In this document: piece by piece, positions 41,502 to 51,231 of the stretch
How the letters are laid out: each line of letters begins with the position of its first letter
Position numbering within the stretch: position 1 is the stretch's first letter
Source: JBFWUW01 sp050247075
GTDB lineage: Bacteria; Planctomycetota; Planctomycetia; Pirellulales; JBFWUW01
Assembly: GCA_050247075.1 (NCBI GenBank)
Contig: JBFWUW010000034.1
Span: 4,995-68,994, forward strand
Reading direction: 5' to 3'
DNA: 64,000 bases
Position numbers and translations under genes: made by a program
Notes under the pieces: generated by a model
Told to the model about the DNA's origin: nothing
The model's input: only the letters and a program-made list of their open reading frames with translations
Databases searched by the model: none

Positions 41502-42227
41502 CTACGAAGCCAGCAATTTCTCACCGCGGCACGGCACGACTCTGCCAACTTTCGCGTGGCGGCCAAAGCGTATGCCTAGCCGGCAGGCCGCGCAAGGCAA
41601 GAAGGTCCATTTGCAGCGGCCCCAGCCCACGGTGATGAGCCGACCGATGGGCCGGCCTCCCAATCGCCGGTAGCTGCGCAGCGAAGGCTGGTTGGTCCAA
41701 TCGACCAGCATCACCAGGCTGTCGATGCCCAACTCTTGCAGCTTGTCCATCGCCAATTCCGTGGCCAGGCCATGCAAGCGCTGCCCGCGATAGTCGGGGT
41801 GGGTGAAGGCGTTGTACATGTACGCCACGTTGGTTGGCGTGCTCAGGGTAATCGGTGCGCACCGCCCGCCGACGATTCCGTTCAGGGCATACCAGGCAAA
41901 GTTGGCCAGGCGGCCATCCGCGGCCGCCGCAAAGCACAAGTCGTGGCAATCCCGGGCCCTTTCGACAAATTCCGGGGCCAGAGAATTCCGCGGATCCTTC
42001 TGAAAGTGCTCGATTTCCTCCAGCGTCAGAAAGCCAAACTCCAGATCGGCATGAGGCCCGTCGGCCGCCGGCAGGCTCGACCGGTCGAGCCAGAACATCT
42101 GGCTGACTTCCAACCCCATCAACAATTTGCCGGCGCGGTCGGCCGCCAGGCGCGCGGCCGCCATCCAGCCGTGCTGGAGCAGCACCTGGCGCAATCTGCC
42201 AAATCTGCGGCGAAGGGCTTTTGGCAT
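41502..42227 (-). CDS. GNAT-family N-acetyltransferase
   Basis: A 241-aa protein whose C-terminal half is a GNAT fold: NVAYMYNAFTHPDYRGQRLHGLATELAMDKLQELG holds the acetyl-CoA binding R/Q-x-x-G/A loop (here YRGQRLHG), followed by NQPSLRSYRRLGG. The N-terminal 90 residues are less conserved and contain the motif LEFGFLTLEEIEHFQ. The substrate is unknown. It converges with nagA. A frame on the same strand (41521-42297) looks long but has no family motifs. Confidence 0.8.
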   Translation of the reverse strand: MPKALRRRFGRLRQVLLQHGWMAAARLAADRAGKLLMGLEVSQMFWLDRSSLPAADGPHADLEFGFLTLEEIEHFQKDPRNSLAPEFVERARDCHDLCFAAAADGRLANFAWYALNGIVGGRCAPITLSTPTNVAYMYNAFTHPDYRGQRLHGLATELAMDKLQELGIDSLVMLVDWTNQPSLRSYRRLGGRPIGRLITVGWGRCKWTFLPCAACRLGIRFGRHAKVGRVVPCRGEKLLAS

Positions 42228-42632
42228 GGCCTATTCCGGAATGATTTCGAAAAAACCCGCAACGCGGCCTTTGCCCATGCCGCAAGGTGTACACCATCAG
42301 ACCATGCCAAACATAGCACGCGGGCTGGTGCCAGGATAAAGGTCGCCGATCGCCTTCCCTCGGACGTTGCTAAATCGCCACATCGTGTTGTAAGGCCGCT
42401 CTTTCGTGGGGTGGAAGCAACAAGACAGCCGACCTATCGTGTTCTGACCCATCGCGAAAAACGGCGTTCGTTCGCCCGGATTTGCTTTTTCTAGCCCAAA
42501 TCGACCCCCTCCAGGCCGTCACCCTGCCCGTCTCCCCTTGGAAGCCAGCGGCATAGCAGTCAGAATGGGACACACCAGAATTCGCCGTCCGCTCCCTGCT
42601 CCCCGTTCCGCACTCCTCGCTCCAGCCTCTCC
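42228..42632. other. Divergent gap before rlmN, ending in a heptad-like tract
   Basis: About 400 bp with no supported gene. The last 60 bases before rlmN are 7-base-periodic (CGCTCCCTGCTCCCCGTTCC, then CACTCCTCGCTCCAGCCTC), running right up to the GTG start. Confidence 0.55.
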
Positions 42633-43697
42633 GTGAAGCCCTTTCTCGACCTTTCTGCCGAACAGCTCAAGAACTGGCTGGCCGAACATCGGTTGCCAGT
42701 CTATCGGGCAGGGCAGATTCGTCGCTGGTTGTTTGAGAGCCGCGTGGGCGACTTCGAGGAGATGACGAACCTGCCCAAGTCGCTGCGAAAGCTGCTGGCC
42801 GCCGAGTTCACGCTTTGGTCCGCCACCATCGCGCAGCACCATCAGGCTTCCGACGGCACCGAGAAACTGCTGCTGGAACTGCACGACGGGCAACGGATTG
42901 AATGCGTGCTGCTGCGCGACCGCCAAAAGCGGACGATCTGCATCAGCACGCAGGTTGGCTGCGCCATGGGGTGCGTGTTTTGTGCCAGCGGCTTGGATGG
43001 CGTGATTCGTAATCTTTCCACCGGCGAAATCCTGGAGCAGATGCTGCGGCTCAATCGCCTGCAAACGCACGAAGAACGCCTTAGCCATATCGTGGTCATG
43101 GGCATGGGCGAGCCGCTGGCGAACCTTAAGAACTTGCTGCCACCCTTGGCCGATGCCACCAACGCCGTGGGATTGGGCATTAGCGCCCGGCGGATTACCG
43201 TTTCGACGGTGGGCCTGCCCGAGGGAATTCGCACCTTGGCCCAGCAGAACCTTCCTTACCACCTGGCCGTTTCACTGCATGCGCCCGACGACGAGTTGCG
43301 CAGCCGGCTGGTTCCCGTGAACAAGAACATCGGCATTGCCGCCATTTTGGAAGCGGCGGAGGAATACTTCGCCGCGACGGGACGGCGGCTGACGTTTGAG
43401 TACGTGTTGCTCGCCGGGTTGAACGACAGCGAGCCGCACGCCCGGCGATTGGCCGCGATCTTGCAAGGCAAGACGGCGCTGGTGAACGTGATTCCCTTCA
43501 ACCCCGTCAGCGGGCTGCCCTACAAGACCCCCAGCGATGACGCCTTGGCCCGCTTTGTCGAGGTACTGGAACGGGCCGGAATTGGCGTCAAGGTGCGCCG
43601 CCGCCGCGGCGACAAGATCGACGCCGCCTGCGGACAACTGCGGCGCTCCGCGGCTGAATCGCCAGCGGTGGCGGAGTCTGGCGCTGTCACCAGTTAG
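42633..43697 (+). CDS. rlmN: Dual-specificity RNA methyltransferase RlmN
   Basis: A 354-aa radical SAM enzyme that methylates C2 of an adenosine in 23S rRNA (and some tRNAs). It starts at GTG. The N-terminal domain has LPVYRAGQIRRWLFE; the iron-sulfur motif is CAMGCVFCASG. GMGEPLANLKN, ISARRITVSTVGLPEGI, LAVSLHAPDDELRSRLVPVN and VNVIPFNPVSGLPYKTPS follow. The C-terminal Cys of the second catalytic site is in KIDAACGQL. Length is normal. Confidence 0.95.
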   Translation: MKPFLDLSAEQLKNWLAEHRLPVYRAGQIRRWLFESRVGDFEEMTNLPKSLRKLLAAEFTLWSATIAQHHQASDGTEKLLLELHDGQRIECVLLRDRQKRTICISTQVGCAMGCVFCASGLDGVIRNLSTGEILEQMLRLNRLQTHEERLSHIVVMGMGEPLANLKNLLPPLADATNAVGLGISARRITVSTVGLPEGIRTLAQQNLPYHLAVSLHAPDDELRSRLVPVNKNIGIAAILEAAEEYFAATGRRLTFEYVLLAGLNDSEPHARRLAAILQGKTALVNVIPFNPVSGLPYKTPSDDALARFVEVLERAGIGVKVRRRRGDKIDAACGQLRRSAAESPAVAESGAVTS

Positions 43698-43701
43698 CGG
43701 C

Positions 43702-45081
43702 CTATTCCAATTCCACGATCCGGTTGCTGTCGTCCAGCAAGTGCATCGGCCGGCCGCTGGGATGCAGATAGGTGGAGAGATCGGGGTCGATCCCCAAATG
43801 GTGATACAAGGTGGCCAGCACGTTTTGCGGGCCATAGGCTTTATTCACCGGTTGCTCGCCGCGGGCGTCGGTTCGGCCGATGATCTGCCCGGTACGAAAC
43901 CCGCCGCCGGCAAACAGGGCAAATCCGGCCTTGGGCCAATGGTCTCGTCCGCCGGCAAAGTTCACCCGCGGAGTGCGGCCAAACTCGCCCCACACCACCA
44001 CGGCAATATCCTTGTCCAAGCCACGCTGATGCAGGTCGGTCACCAGGGCATAAATGGATCGGTCGTAAAAGGGGAGTTTTTCCCGCATCCGCTCGAAGAT
44101 GTTGCCGACCGGCGAGGCGGCATTGACCTTGCCGTGATCGTCCCAGCCCCCTTCGGCCAGCGTAATCACCGGTACGCCCGCCTCGGCCAAGCGCCGCGCC
44201 AGCAAGAACCGCGGCCCATGCCAGGTATGGCCCGCCTGGTACGGCCAGGTGAATTTGTGATCGTCGCCATATAACTCGCGGGTTTCCTTCGATTCTTGCT
44301 CGATGTCGAACGCCGCGCGCACCTGGGGCGAGGTAATCATGTCGATCGCCTGCGCGGTGTAATGGTCGACTGCTTCCATCTGGCCCGATGCATCGAGCGA
44401 GCGCTGCAACTGGTCGAAAGCCCCTTGTAGTGCCTGGCGATTGCCGAGCCGCGCCCGATCCATGCCGGGCTGCAGTTCCAGGTTATTCAGCCCCTGGCCC
44501 AGCGGTTCAAACGGCGCGTAGGCCTGGCCCAGGTAGAGCGGCACATCCGACGCGGCAATGTTGTAATACTCCGTCAGCCCCATGCTGATGTAGGGGGGCA
44601 GCATCGACCGCGTGTCGCGCAGCTTGCTGACAATCGAGCCGAACGAGGGCCGAATCGGCGGAGACAAAAACGGAGCCAGCGGCGCGGCAGGGTAGCCCGT
44701 GTAGACCTCGTGCATCTGGTGGTCGCCCTGCTTGAAGGCCATGTTGCGAACCACCGCCAATTTGTCGGCGATCTTGGTTTGCAGCGGCATCAACTCGCAG
44801 ATATCCAACCCTGGCACGTTGGTGGCAATCGGCGAAAACTCACCCCGATAGTCCGCCGGGGCCCCCGGCTTCATATCGTACATTTCCAAATGGCTGGGCC
44901 CGCCGGGCAGGCAGACCATAATCACGCTCTTGGGCTGGCTGTATTGCACCGCGGCCTCGCCACGCAGCCGCAGCAAATCGGCCAGACCCAGCCCCCCCAA
45001 CCCCATTGCCCCAACCTGGAGAAACCCGCGACGGCTCACGGAATCGCAAAACGACTGCGGAGTACCGGCGATGCTCAACAT
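43702..45081 (-). CDS. DUF1501 protein, Tat-exported
   Basis: A 459-aa protein with a twin-arginine signal (SRRGFLQVGAMGLGGLGLADLL). It has VIMVCLPGGPSHLEMYDMKPGAP, NVPGLDICELMPLQT, DHQMHEVYTGYP, VITLAEGGWDDHGKV, IAVVVWGEFGRTPRVNFAGGRDHWP and GGGFRTGQIIGRTD. It belongs to the planctomycete DUF1501 group described for the gene at 21435 and is a second paralogue. It stops 4 bases from the rlmN stop in convergent orientation. The upstream gap to 45277 contains a heptad tract and no DUF1549 partner. Confidence 0.92.
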   Translation of the reverse strand: MLSIAGTPQSFCDSVSRRGFLQVGAMGLGGLGLADLLRLRGEAAVQYSQPKSVIMVCLPGGPSHLEMYDMKPGAPADYRGEFSPIATNVPGLDICELMPLQTKIADKLAVVRNMAFKQGDHQMHEVYTGYPAAPLAPFLSPPIRPSFGSIVSKLRDTRSMLPPYISMGLTEYYNIAASDVPLYLGQAYAPFEPLGQGLNNLELQPGMDRARLGNRQALQGAFDQLQRSLDASGQMEAVDHYTAQAIDMITSPQVRAAFDIEQESKETRELYGDDHKFTWPYQAGHTWHGPRFLLARRLAEAGVPVITLAEGGWDDHGKVNAASPVGNIFERMREKLPFYDRSIYALVTDLHQRGLDKDIAVVVWGEFGRTPRVNFAGGRDHWPKAGFALFAGGGFRTGQIIGRTDARGEQPVNKAYGPQNVLATLYHHLGIDPDLSTYLHPSGRPMHLLDDSNRIVELE

Positions 45082-45237
45082 GAAGTCTTCTCCCGGTCAA
45101 AACTTGCCTCTTCCGCACGTCCCTCCCTTGAAGACGCAACAACCAGCGTTGATGGATACTTTAGCCGTTCGATCGGCCAGCGGCAAGGACAAAGCCGCCA
45201 GCCATCACCTTGGCGGTTACGTTCGCCAATCCAGCCG

Positions 45238-45277
45238 CCTTTTCATCCTTCATCCTTCCGCCTTCATCCTTTCCCCC
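45238..45277. repeat. Heptad tract next to the ABC exporter gene
   Basis: TTTTCATCCTTCATCCTTCC followed by GCCTTCATCCTTTCCCCC, directly downstream of the minus-strand permease gene. Confidence 0.75.
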
Positions 45278-46417
45278 TCAGTCCCACCGCAGCTTGCGTA
45301 TGCCCACGAACATGAATACGAAGGCAAAGCCGGCCAGCACGGCCGCGTGCGGCAGTATGGCCAGCGAGCCCTTGCCGTCGCGAAGCAGGACGTAATAGGC
45401 ATCCATGGCCCAACCGGTGGGCAACAGCAGTGAGACCTTTTCCATCCACACCGGGCCCATCGACACGGGGAACATCCCCCCGCCCAACGCCGTTAGCACT
45501 AGCGAGATCGGGGCACCGATTGCTTCGACCGTCTCCTCCCGCTTGGCCAAGGCCGAAATCAACAGGCCCAACGACGAACTGACCAGAATCACCAGACTGG
45601 TGATGAGCACCATGCCCGGCCACGCCGACAACGGTGGGCGGACCCCCACGATCCAGCCAAAGCCAAACATCACAATCGCCTGAATCACGCCGACGATATA
45701 CACGCCAAACGTCTTGCCGAAGATAATCATGCCGGGGGTCAACGGCGAAATCAGCAACCGGGCCAGCGTGTTTTGCCGCTTTTCGCGAACCAGGGCCATG
45801 CCGCCGTTGACGATACAGTTCATCAAAATGAACATCACGCCGTTACCCGTTACGGCTTGCGTGAAAGAGCTGAACCCGGTCGCCGTGGCGCTCTTGCCCT
45901 GCTCCACGCTCTGCCAATCGAGCGGCAAGGGGTCTTTTTGGGCCGCCACCCGCACCAGCCGATCCACGGCCGTTTCCACCACGCTCCGCGACACGTTGCG
46001 GGTGGGATTAACCAACAGATCCAATTTGATCGGTTTGCCATCTTCCAGCGCTTGCGAAGTACCGGCCGGCAAGATCAGCACGCCGCCAAGCTGCCGGGCC
46101 GCCACGCGCTGTCTAGCGTCCTCCAATTCCGCCGGTTGCAAGAACTCAAAGGTAATATCGGCCCCGCCCGAGGCATCTTCCGCGGAGTCCTTCTTATTGG
46201 CCCGCTCCATCACCTCGCGCAGGCGTTGCGAAATCAGCCCGTTGTCTTCATCGAGCAGGGCGATGGTCGCCTTGAGATTCTTGGGTTCAAAACCTTGAAA
46301 TGCCAACCCGGAGATCAACGTCATCAGGATCGGCAGGGCGATCACGAATACAAACGTAATCTTGTGCTGAAACCGCACGAAGCAGTCTTTCCAGCCGAGC
46401 ATGAGGGCTTCGCGCAT
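45278..46417 (-). CDS. ABC-2 type exporter permease
   Basis: A 379-aa membrane protein of the YhgE/YbhR-like ABC-2 class. One N-terminal segment (ITFVFVIALPILMTLISGLAF) is followed by a large periplasmic domain of about 150 residues. Five segments follow, from GNGVMFILMNCIVNGGMALVREKRQNTLARLLISPLTPG (signature) through VYIVGVIQAIVMFGFGWIVG, ITSLVILVSSSLGLLISALA and ISLVLTALGGGMFPVS. The substrate, possibly a drug or lipid, is unknown. The ATPase gene lies 3 bases upstream. Confidence 0.9.
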   Translation of the reverse strand: MREALMLGWKDCFVRFQHKITFVFVIALPILMTLISGLAFQGFEPKNLKATIALLDEDNGLISQRLREVMERANKKDSAEDASGGADITFEFLQPAELEDARQRVAARQLGGVLILPAGTSQALEDGKPIKLDLLVNPTRNVSRSVVETAVDRLVRVAAQKDPLPLDWQSVEQGKSATATGFSSFTQAVTGNGVMFILMNCIVNGGMALVREKRQNTLARLLISPLTPGMIIFGKTFGVYIVGVIQAIVMFGFGWIVGVRPPLSAWPGMVLITSLVILVSSSLGLLISALAKREETVEAIGAPISLVLTALGGGMFPVSMGPVWMEKVSLLLPTGWAMDAYYVLLRDGKGSLAILPHAAVLAGFAFVFMFVGIRKLRWD

Positions 46418-46420
46418 GGG

Positions 46421-47371
46421 TCAGTTCCTTAGCTCCCGACCCGTGTAATGCAGATAGACCGCGCCCAAATTGGGGGCCTGCACATCGACATGCCGCACTT
46501 CCAACCCGGCGGCTTGTAGCGTTTGAATGACTTGCGGCAGCAGTTCGCTGCCGGCGGAGGTCGCCACCCGCACCGTGCCGTCGCCAGCGGAAGCTTCACC
46601 CACTTGCGGCAAGGCCTTCAGCCGTTCGAGGCACTTGTTGGTATCGCCGCGAACGCCTAACTCCAAGACCGTGCTGATGCCGGTTGCCCGGACCAATTCG
46701 GCGGGCGTCCCTTGGGCGATCAGCTTGCCGTGATCGACAATCGCCACCCGGTCACACAATGCCTCGGCCTCTTCCATATAGTGCGTGGTCAAGATAATCG
46801 TCTTGCCGCGGGCTTTCAGGCGTTCGATGACTTTCCAAATCGCCTCGCGGGTGGCGGGGTCCAGTCCCACGGTCGGTTCGTCCATGAAGACAATCTCGGG
46901 ATCGTGGACGAGCGCCGCGGCGATATTTACGCGGCGCTGCATGCCGCCCGACAGGCCCGACACCGCCACGCTATCGGCCTTGTCGGTCAGTTCCACCGCT
47001 TCCAGAAGTTCACTGACGCGGGCCTCCATGGGTGCTCCCCACAGCTTGTACATCTGCGAGAAGAACCGCAGGTTGTTCCGCGCGGAGAGCGTCTCGTACA
47101 GGGCAATTTCTTGCGGCACCAGCCCCAGTAGCGGCTTGATGGCGGCGTTCTCCCGCGGCACGCTCATGCCGTGGATGGTGATCTCTCCCTCGGTGGCCGG
47201 CAGCAGCGTGGTCAGCACGCGGATGGTGGTCGATTTGCCGGCACCGTTGGGGCCCAGCATGCTCAGCAGTTCGCCGCGGCGCACATCGAGCGACAGCCCA
47301 TCCACCGCCGTGAAATCGCCATAGCGTTTGACCAGCCCGCGGACTTCGATGGCGTTGGTCGTATCGGGCAT
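46421..47371 (-). CDS. ABC exporter ATP-binding protein (DrrA/CcmA-like)
   Basis: A 316-aa ATPase. The start at 47371 (MPDTTNAIEVRGLVKRYGD) fits the family; 47422 is an alternative. Walker A is LGPNGAGKST, the signature is LSGGMQRRVNIAAALVHDP, Walker B is IVFMDEPTVGLDP and the switch His is in ILTTHYMEEAEALCDR. The C-terminal 80 residues (VLELGVRGDTNKCLERL to LGAVYLHYTGRELRN) are the accessory domain typical of DrrA-like exporters. It forms a two-gene operon with the permease. Confidence 0.93.
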   Translation of the reverse strand: MPDTTNAIEVRGLVKRYGDFTAVDGLSLDVRRGELLSMLGPNGAGKSTTIRVLTTLLPATEGEITIHGMSVPRENAAIKPLLGLVPQEIALYETLSARNNLRFFSQMYKLWGAPMEARVSELLEAVELTDKADSVAVSGLSGGMQRRVNIAAALVHDPEIVFMDEPTVGLDPATREAIWKVIERLKARGKTIILTTHYMEEAEALCDRVAIVDHGKLIAQGTPAELVRATGISTVLELGVRGDTNKCLERLKALPQVGEASAGDGTVRVATSAGSELLPQVIQTLQAAGLEVRHVDVQAPNLGAVYLHYTGRELRN

Positions 47372-47849
47372 GAGGTCGGCAAGAAATGGATAGAACGAAC
47401 GAGCGTCGCCAGGATTTAGCAAGAGGGTGTAGGCTAACGCCCGTTGCTGGGATGGTCAAGGAAAGGAGCTTTTGGTGTTCAGTTTTCAGTGTTCAGTTTT
47501 CCGGAATCAATTTTGAAGCGCGGTTGGTGGCGAACGCGACCCAGGCTTGTAATTGTGATACGCTTTGAACCTGCCCGCCCTGTACTGGTGAAGATGGTAG
47601 CGTTGCCGGGTCGCGTTTTGTTACATACCCGCCCTGCTCCCTCTCCCGGTACTACGGGAGAGGGTTGGGGTGAGGGCGCGGCGAGGACCGATTGTCCATG
47701 CGCCAAACACTCGCGCCGGCCGCCACTTAGGAGGCGAGGGTTTTGCCGCGAGGATCGCGTCGTGCCGTCCTGCTTCATTGTCTTTTATTCATCCGCTAAC
47801 ACGCCGCCACGTTTCCGCGGTTTACCAAGATTGAAGAGGACTACCGCCC
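47372..47849. other. Divergent gap with a heptad tract and a CCCTCTCCC hairpin
   Basis: About 480 bp without a supported gene. A TTCAGTTTTCAGTGTTCAG tract lies at about 47478-47503. A perfect hairpin CCCTCTCCCG-N6-CGGGAGAGGG lies at 47639-47664, followed by TTGGGGTGAGGG. The rest (47682-47849) shows nothing recognisable apart from being the likely promoter area of the MFS gene. Confidence 0.6.
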
Positions 47850-49304
47850 ATGCCATCAACCGATGCCAGCCAGCCAGCCCCGCTCACATCGAATGGCAAA
47901 ACGCTTATCCTGGCCACGGCCTTTCTGGGCTGGATGTTCGCCGGCACGTTGATGGCCATCACGCCGCTGACCAGCGGGTCGGCCATCAAGGAGATGATTC
48001 CGGCCACGCGCGTCAGCCAGCCAGCCAAGCCAGTCGGTCCCTCGTCTGAATCGCCAGTGCCGGCCGCAATCAAGGATTCCGCTGCCGCGCCTCCCGCTGC
48101 CGCCGCTAAGAAAGACCCCAACTCTCCCGAAGCTATCATTGGCCGCTGGTTTGCCTGGTTCAACGCCGCCTTCTTACTCGGGGGGGCCACAGGTGGCTTT
48201 GTGTTCGGTTGGGTCGGGGACCGTGCCGGCCGTACCAAGGGAATGGCGTTCAGCATCTTGTGCTTTACGATCTTGTCCGGCGTGAGCTACTTCGTGACAT
48301 CACCCTGGCAATTGTTGGTGTTGCGGTTTCTGGCCTGCATGGGTGTGGGCGGCATGTGGCCCAACGGTATCGCCATCGTCTCCGAGGCTTGGGCAGGTGT
48401 CTCCCGAACATTCCTGGCCGGCCTGATTGGCACCGCCGCCAACGTAGGCATTGTTATGGTGGGCCTGTTGGGCTTGTTTTTCGTCGTCACGCCCGACAAC
48501 TGGCGATGGCTGATGTTGGTGGCCACGGCACCCGTCGTGCTGGGTGTGTTTATTCTGTTTGCCGTGCCGGAGTCGCCCCGTTGGCTGTCGGGCGCGGCGG
48601 CGCGGCAGTCGGCACCGCCGCTGGCGGCGGAAGTCTTTAAGCCGCCGCTGCTGGGGCTGACGTTAGTGGGAATCTGCCTGGGAACGATTCCACTGTTGGG
48701 CGGCTGGGGAAGCGGCAACTGGCTCGTCCCCTGGTCTGAACAAGTTGGCGGCAAGCTCGACCCCGATCTGAAAGCCTGGACCCTCATCGCCCGTTCGACC
48801 GGCGGCAGTATCGGCAGCTTGCTGGGTGGCTGGGTGGCCGGCGTCCTGGGACGCAAGCGGAGCTACTTCTTGATCAGTTTCGTCTCATTGGCCATCAGCG
48901 AATACATCTTCTTGAAGCTCACGCCAGCCCTGCGGACCGAAGCCGGCCCCTGGGATTTTCTACTGGGATTGTTCGGCCAAGGTAGTCCGGTGACCTGGAG
49001 CGAGGTCAACTGGTTCTCGCTGTGGACCTTCAACCTGGGAGTCATCAGCGGGCTATTCTTTGGCTGGCTGCCGCTCTGCCTGCCGGAGCTGTTTCCTACC
49101 CGCGTGCGATCGACTGGAGCTGGCGTCAGTTTCAACTTTGGCCGGATTGCCTCAGCCTGCGGCGTGTTGGTGGCGGGCCAGCTTATCGACTACTTCGCCG
49201 GCGATTACGGCCGGGTCGGTTCGATGATGAGCATGATCTATTTGCTGGGGATGATTGTGATCTGGTTCGCCCCTGACACAACCAGCACGGACCTGGCCGC
49301 ATAA
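47850..49304 (+). CDS. Major facilitator superfamily transporter
   Basis: A 484-aa transporter with about 12 membrane segments. The MFS A-motif is GWVGDRAGRTKGMA after segment 2, and a second-half equivalent is GGWVAGVLGRKRSYF. VGGMWPNGIAIVSEAW in segment 4 resembles the aromatic-acid/sialic-acid proton symporter group. The loop between segments 1 and 2 is unusually long (about 60 residues), low-complexity and rich in Ala, Pro and Ser. The C-terminus contains LPLCLPELFPTRVRSTGAG, a family motif. The substrate is unknown. It converges with the MscS gene. Confidence 0.9.
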   Translation: MPSTDASQPAPLTSNGKTLILATAFLGWMFAGTLMAITPLTSGSAIKEMIPATRVSQPAKPVGPSSESPVPAAIKDSAAAPPAAAAKKDPNSPEAIIGRWFAWFNAAFLLGGATGGFVFGWVGDRAGRTKGMAFSILCFTILSGVSYFVTSPWQLLVLRFLACMGVGGMWPNGIAIVSEAWAGVSRTFLAGLIGTAANVGIVMVGLLGLFFVVTPDNWRWLMLVATAPVVLGVFILFAVPESPRWLSGAAARQSAPPLAAEVFKPPLLGLTLVGICLGTIPLLGGWGSGNWLVPWSEQVGGKLDPDLKAWTLIARSTGGSIGSLLGGWVAGVLGRKRSYFLISFVSLAISEYIFLKLTPALRTEAGPWDFLLGLFGQGSPVTWSEVNWFSLWTFNLGVISGLFFGWLPLCLPELFPTRVRSTGAGVSFNFGRIASACGVLVAGQLIDYFAGDYGRVGSMMSMIYLLGMIVIWFAPDTTSTDLAA

Positions 49305-49314
49305 AACCATACAC

Positions 49315-50931
49315 CTAGGCCGCGTTGGCCAAATGGAGTTTCGGTTCCGCCGGCTGCAACTGCTGTTGAACCAGCCGGCGGTACTCTTGCTCGATGGCCA
49401 ATTGCGTTCCGGGACGGACGCGGGCTACCGCCCGCAAGGTTATCTCCGACAGATTTCGTCCCACCACGCCTTGCATTTCTGGCATGGCCAGAACCTCCGG
49501 CCGGGTGCGGCGGAGTGTCTCACCGGCGGCGGCCATGGCGCGAAGAATTCCCTCCACATCGCTGGCCAAGGGGGTCTGTACATCGACCACCACGTTGACG
49601 TAGCCCTTGGATTGGTTGACGACCTGCTTGATGGTCCCGTTGGGGACAATGTGCAAGTGGCCAAATTCATCGCGAATCTGCGTGTGGCGGACGGCGATGG
49701 CCTCGACCACGCCTTTGGATCCTCCTACCTGCACGGTGTCGCCCACCAGGAACTGCCCTTCAAACAGAATGAAAAATCCCGACACGATATCGGTCACCAG
49801 GTTCTGCGCTCCTAGGCCGACCGCCAATCCCAAGATACCGGCCGAGGCCAGCAGCCACTTGGTATCTTGCCCCCACACATCCATCATCATGACGACCGCG
49901 CCAAAATAGAGCAGATACTGGCAGCCCGACTGCACCAGCGGAGCCAACGTCTGCCGCTTTTGGTCGGCGGGCCGGTCGGAATTTCCCACGCCAAACAACT
50001 GCGCCAGCAACACTTGCAGCAGTTCGATGGCCACCCGCGTACCGAAGAAGATGCCGATGCATTGCACCGTCTTGGGACCGTAGTCCGCGACAAAAGCGAT
50101 AAAGTGCAATTCCTTCACGCACAGCGACGCCGCACAGACGTAGACAGCCGCCTCAAAACAGCGCACGCCCAGCGGGATCAGGCCGGTCAAGCTTTGCCAG
50201 TAATTGACGAACCGCGTCGTTCTCAACCGCCGGTCCCCCAGGCTTTCGGCCGGGCCCATCAGGGCCCGCGCCGCCAGCGTCAACAGCCGGGCGGCTACCA
50301 GAATGGTCATCACCCGCACGGCAAAGCCGACGGCCGGCAGCGTGATGCCGCCAAGACCCAGCAAATAGCTGGTGCCTCCCACGGCCGCCACCAAAGTCAT
50401 GGCCAAGGCGTAGCGTTCCAGCAGCAGAAACCAGCGCCGGGTGACATCGTCCGCGCCTTGCTTTCCCAGCCAGGCGGCCGCGCGCGTTTCCAGCGCGGCG
50501 CGCAGTCGGCGAATGATCCGCGTGCTCAGCCCGCACACGACCAGCAAGGCCAGCAACTTGCCGCCGCACCAGGCCAGTGTTTCGATTTGTTCCCAGGTAA
50601 GATTCTGGGCACGCTGTGTCAGGTCGGCGCGAATATCGTGCCCCGCCAGATGAAAGGCCATGCCGATCATCACCGTGCCAGTGGCGGCGGCAAACGTCAG
50701 CCACCCCAACGCTGCCTGCAGCGATGATTGAAATTTGCCCGCCACCGCCTGCCAGCCGCCGGTTGCGGCTTCCACACCTGGCCGAATGCCGCGCCCCAAC
50801 AGCCAGCGCAACGTCAGCCAGCCCACGGCAATGGCGGCCAGCGCGGCGCCTACGGCTGTCAGGTTGCTGGCAAAGCGGTCGTTGTAGACCACCGAATTCA
50901 CAAAAGAGCTCAAGCGCTGCTGGATGTTCAT
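49315..50931 (-). CDS. MscS-family mechanosensitive channel
   Basis: A 538-aa membrane protein. The start at 50931 (MNIQQRLSSFVNSVVYNDRFA) is chosen because the sequence upstream (to 51138) is not membrane-like. About 8-9 segments precede the MscS core. The pore helix is ASAGILGLAVGLGAQNLVTDIVSGFFILFE, followed by the beta domain DTVQVGGSKGVVEAIAVRHTQIRDEFGHLHIVPNGTI and a C-terminal alpha/beta domain. Such channels open under membrane tension to release osmolytes. The extra segments make it a larger MscS variant. Confidence 0.93.
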   Translation of the reverse strand: MNIQQRLSSFVNSVVYNDRFASNLTAVGAALAAIAVGWLTLRWLLGRGIRPGVEAATGGWQAVAGKFQSSLQAALGWLTFAAATGTVMIGMAFHLAGHDIRADLTQRAQNLTWEQIETLAWCGGKLLALLVVCGLSTRIIRRLRAALETRAAAWLGKQGADDVTRRWFLLLERYALAMTLVAAVGGTSYLLGLGGITLPAVGFAVRVMTILVAARLLTLAARALMGPAESLGDRRLRTTRFVNYWQSLTGLIPLGVRCFEAAVYVCAASLCVKELHFIAFVADYGPKTVQCIGIFFGTRVAIELLQVLLAQLFGVGNSDRPADQKRQTLAPLVQSGCQYLLYFGAVVMMMDVWGQDTKWLLASAGILGLAVGLGAQNLVTDIVSGFFILFEGQFLVGDTVQVGGSKGVVEAIAVRHTQIRDEFGHLHIVPNGTIKQVVNQSKGYVNVVVDVQTPLASDVEGILRAMAAAGETLRRTRPEVLAMPEMQGVVGRNLSEITLRAVARVRPGTQLAIEQEYRRLVQQQLQPAEPKLHLANAA

Positions 50932-51231
50932 CGCGGCCACCGGGGGCAAGGAATTGGTCTCTTCGCGCGGCTTCCACCTCGAAATCTCCGCGCGTCGGAA
51001 ACATGGCTGGCGCGCAACGATAGACGGAAAGTCCGCGGATGAGGCTTCTACAGAAGCCGCCCCGGCAGGGCAAGGCCAGTCCTTACTTTGGAAAGCTGTC
51101 AAGCTGTCACCTGGTTGCCATGCGATGAATGCACTCACCAGGGCCTATCGGTCCAGCAACTCTCCGGACATTTGGAGATGATGCGTTGCCTGCGGGTTGG
51201 AAAACGCACCGCCAATTATTCGAAGGTTGGT
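50932..51231. other. Upstream region of the MscS gene
   Basis: About 300 bp of the 714-bp divergent gap. An open frame continues upstream of the MscS start to 51138 but looks non-coding. The MscS promoter probably lies here; nothing specific was identified. Confidence 0.4.

Noticed and set aside
41521..42297. 258-codon minus-strand frame overlapping the GNAT gene
   Set aside because: The alternative frame has the GNAT acetyl-CoA loop and family motifs; this one has none.
49867..50727. 286-codon plus-strand frame over the MscS gene
   Set aside because: Gln/His/Arg-rich shadow of a membrane protein gene on the other strand.
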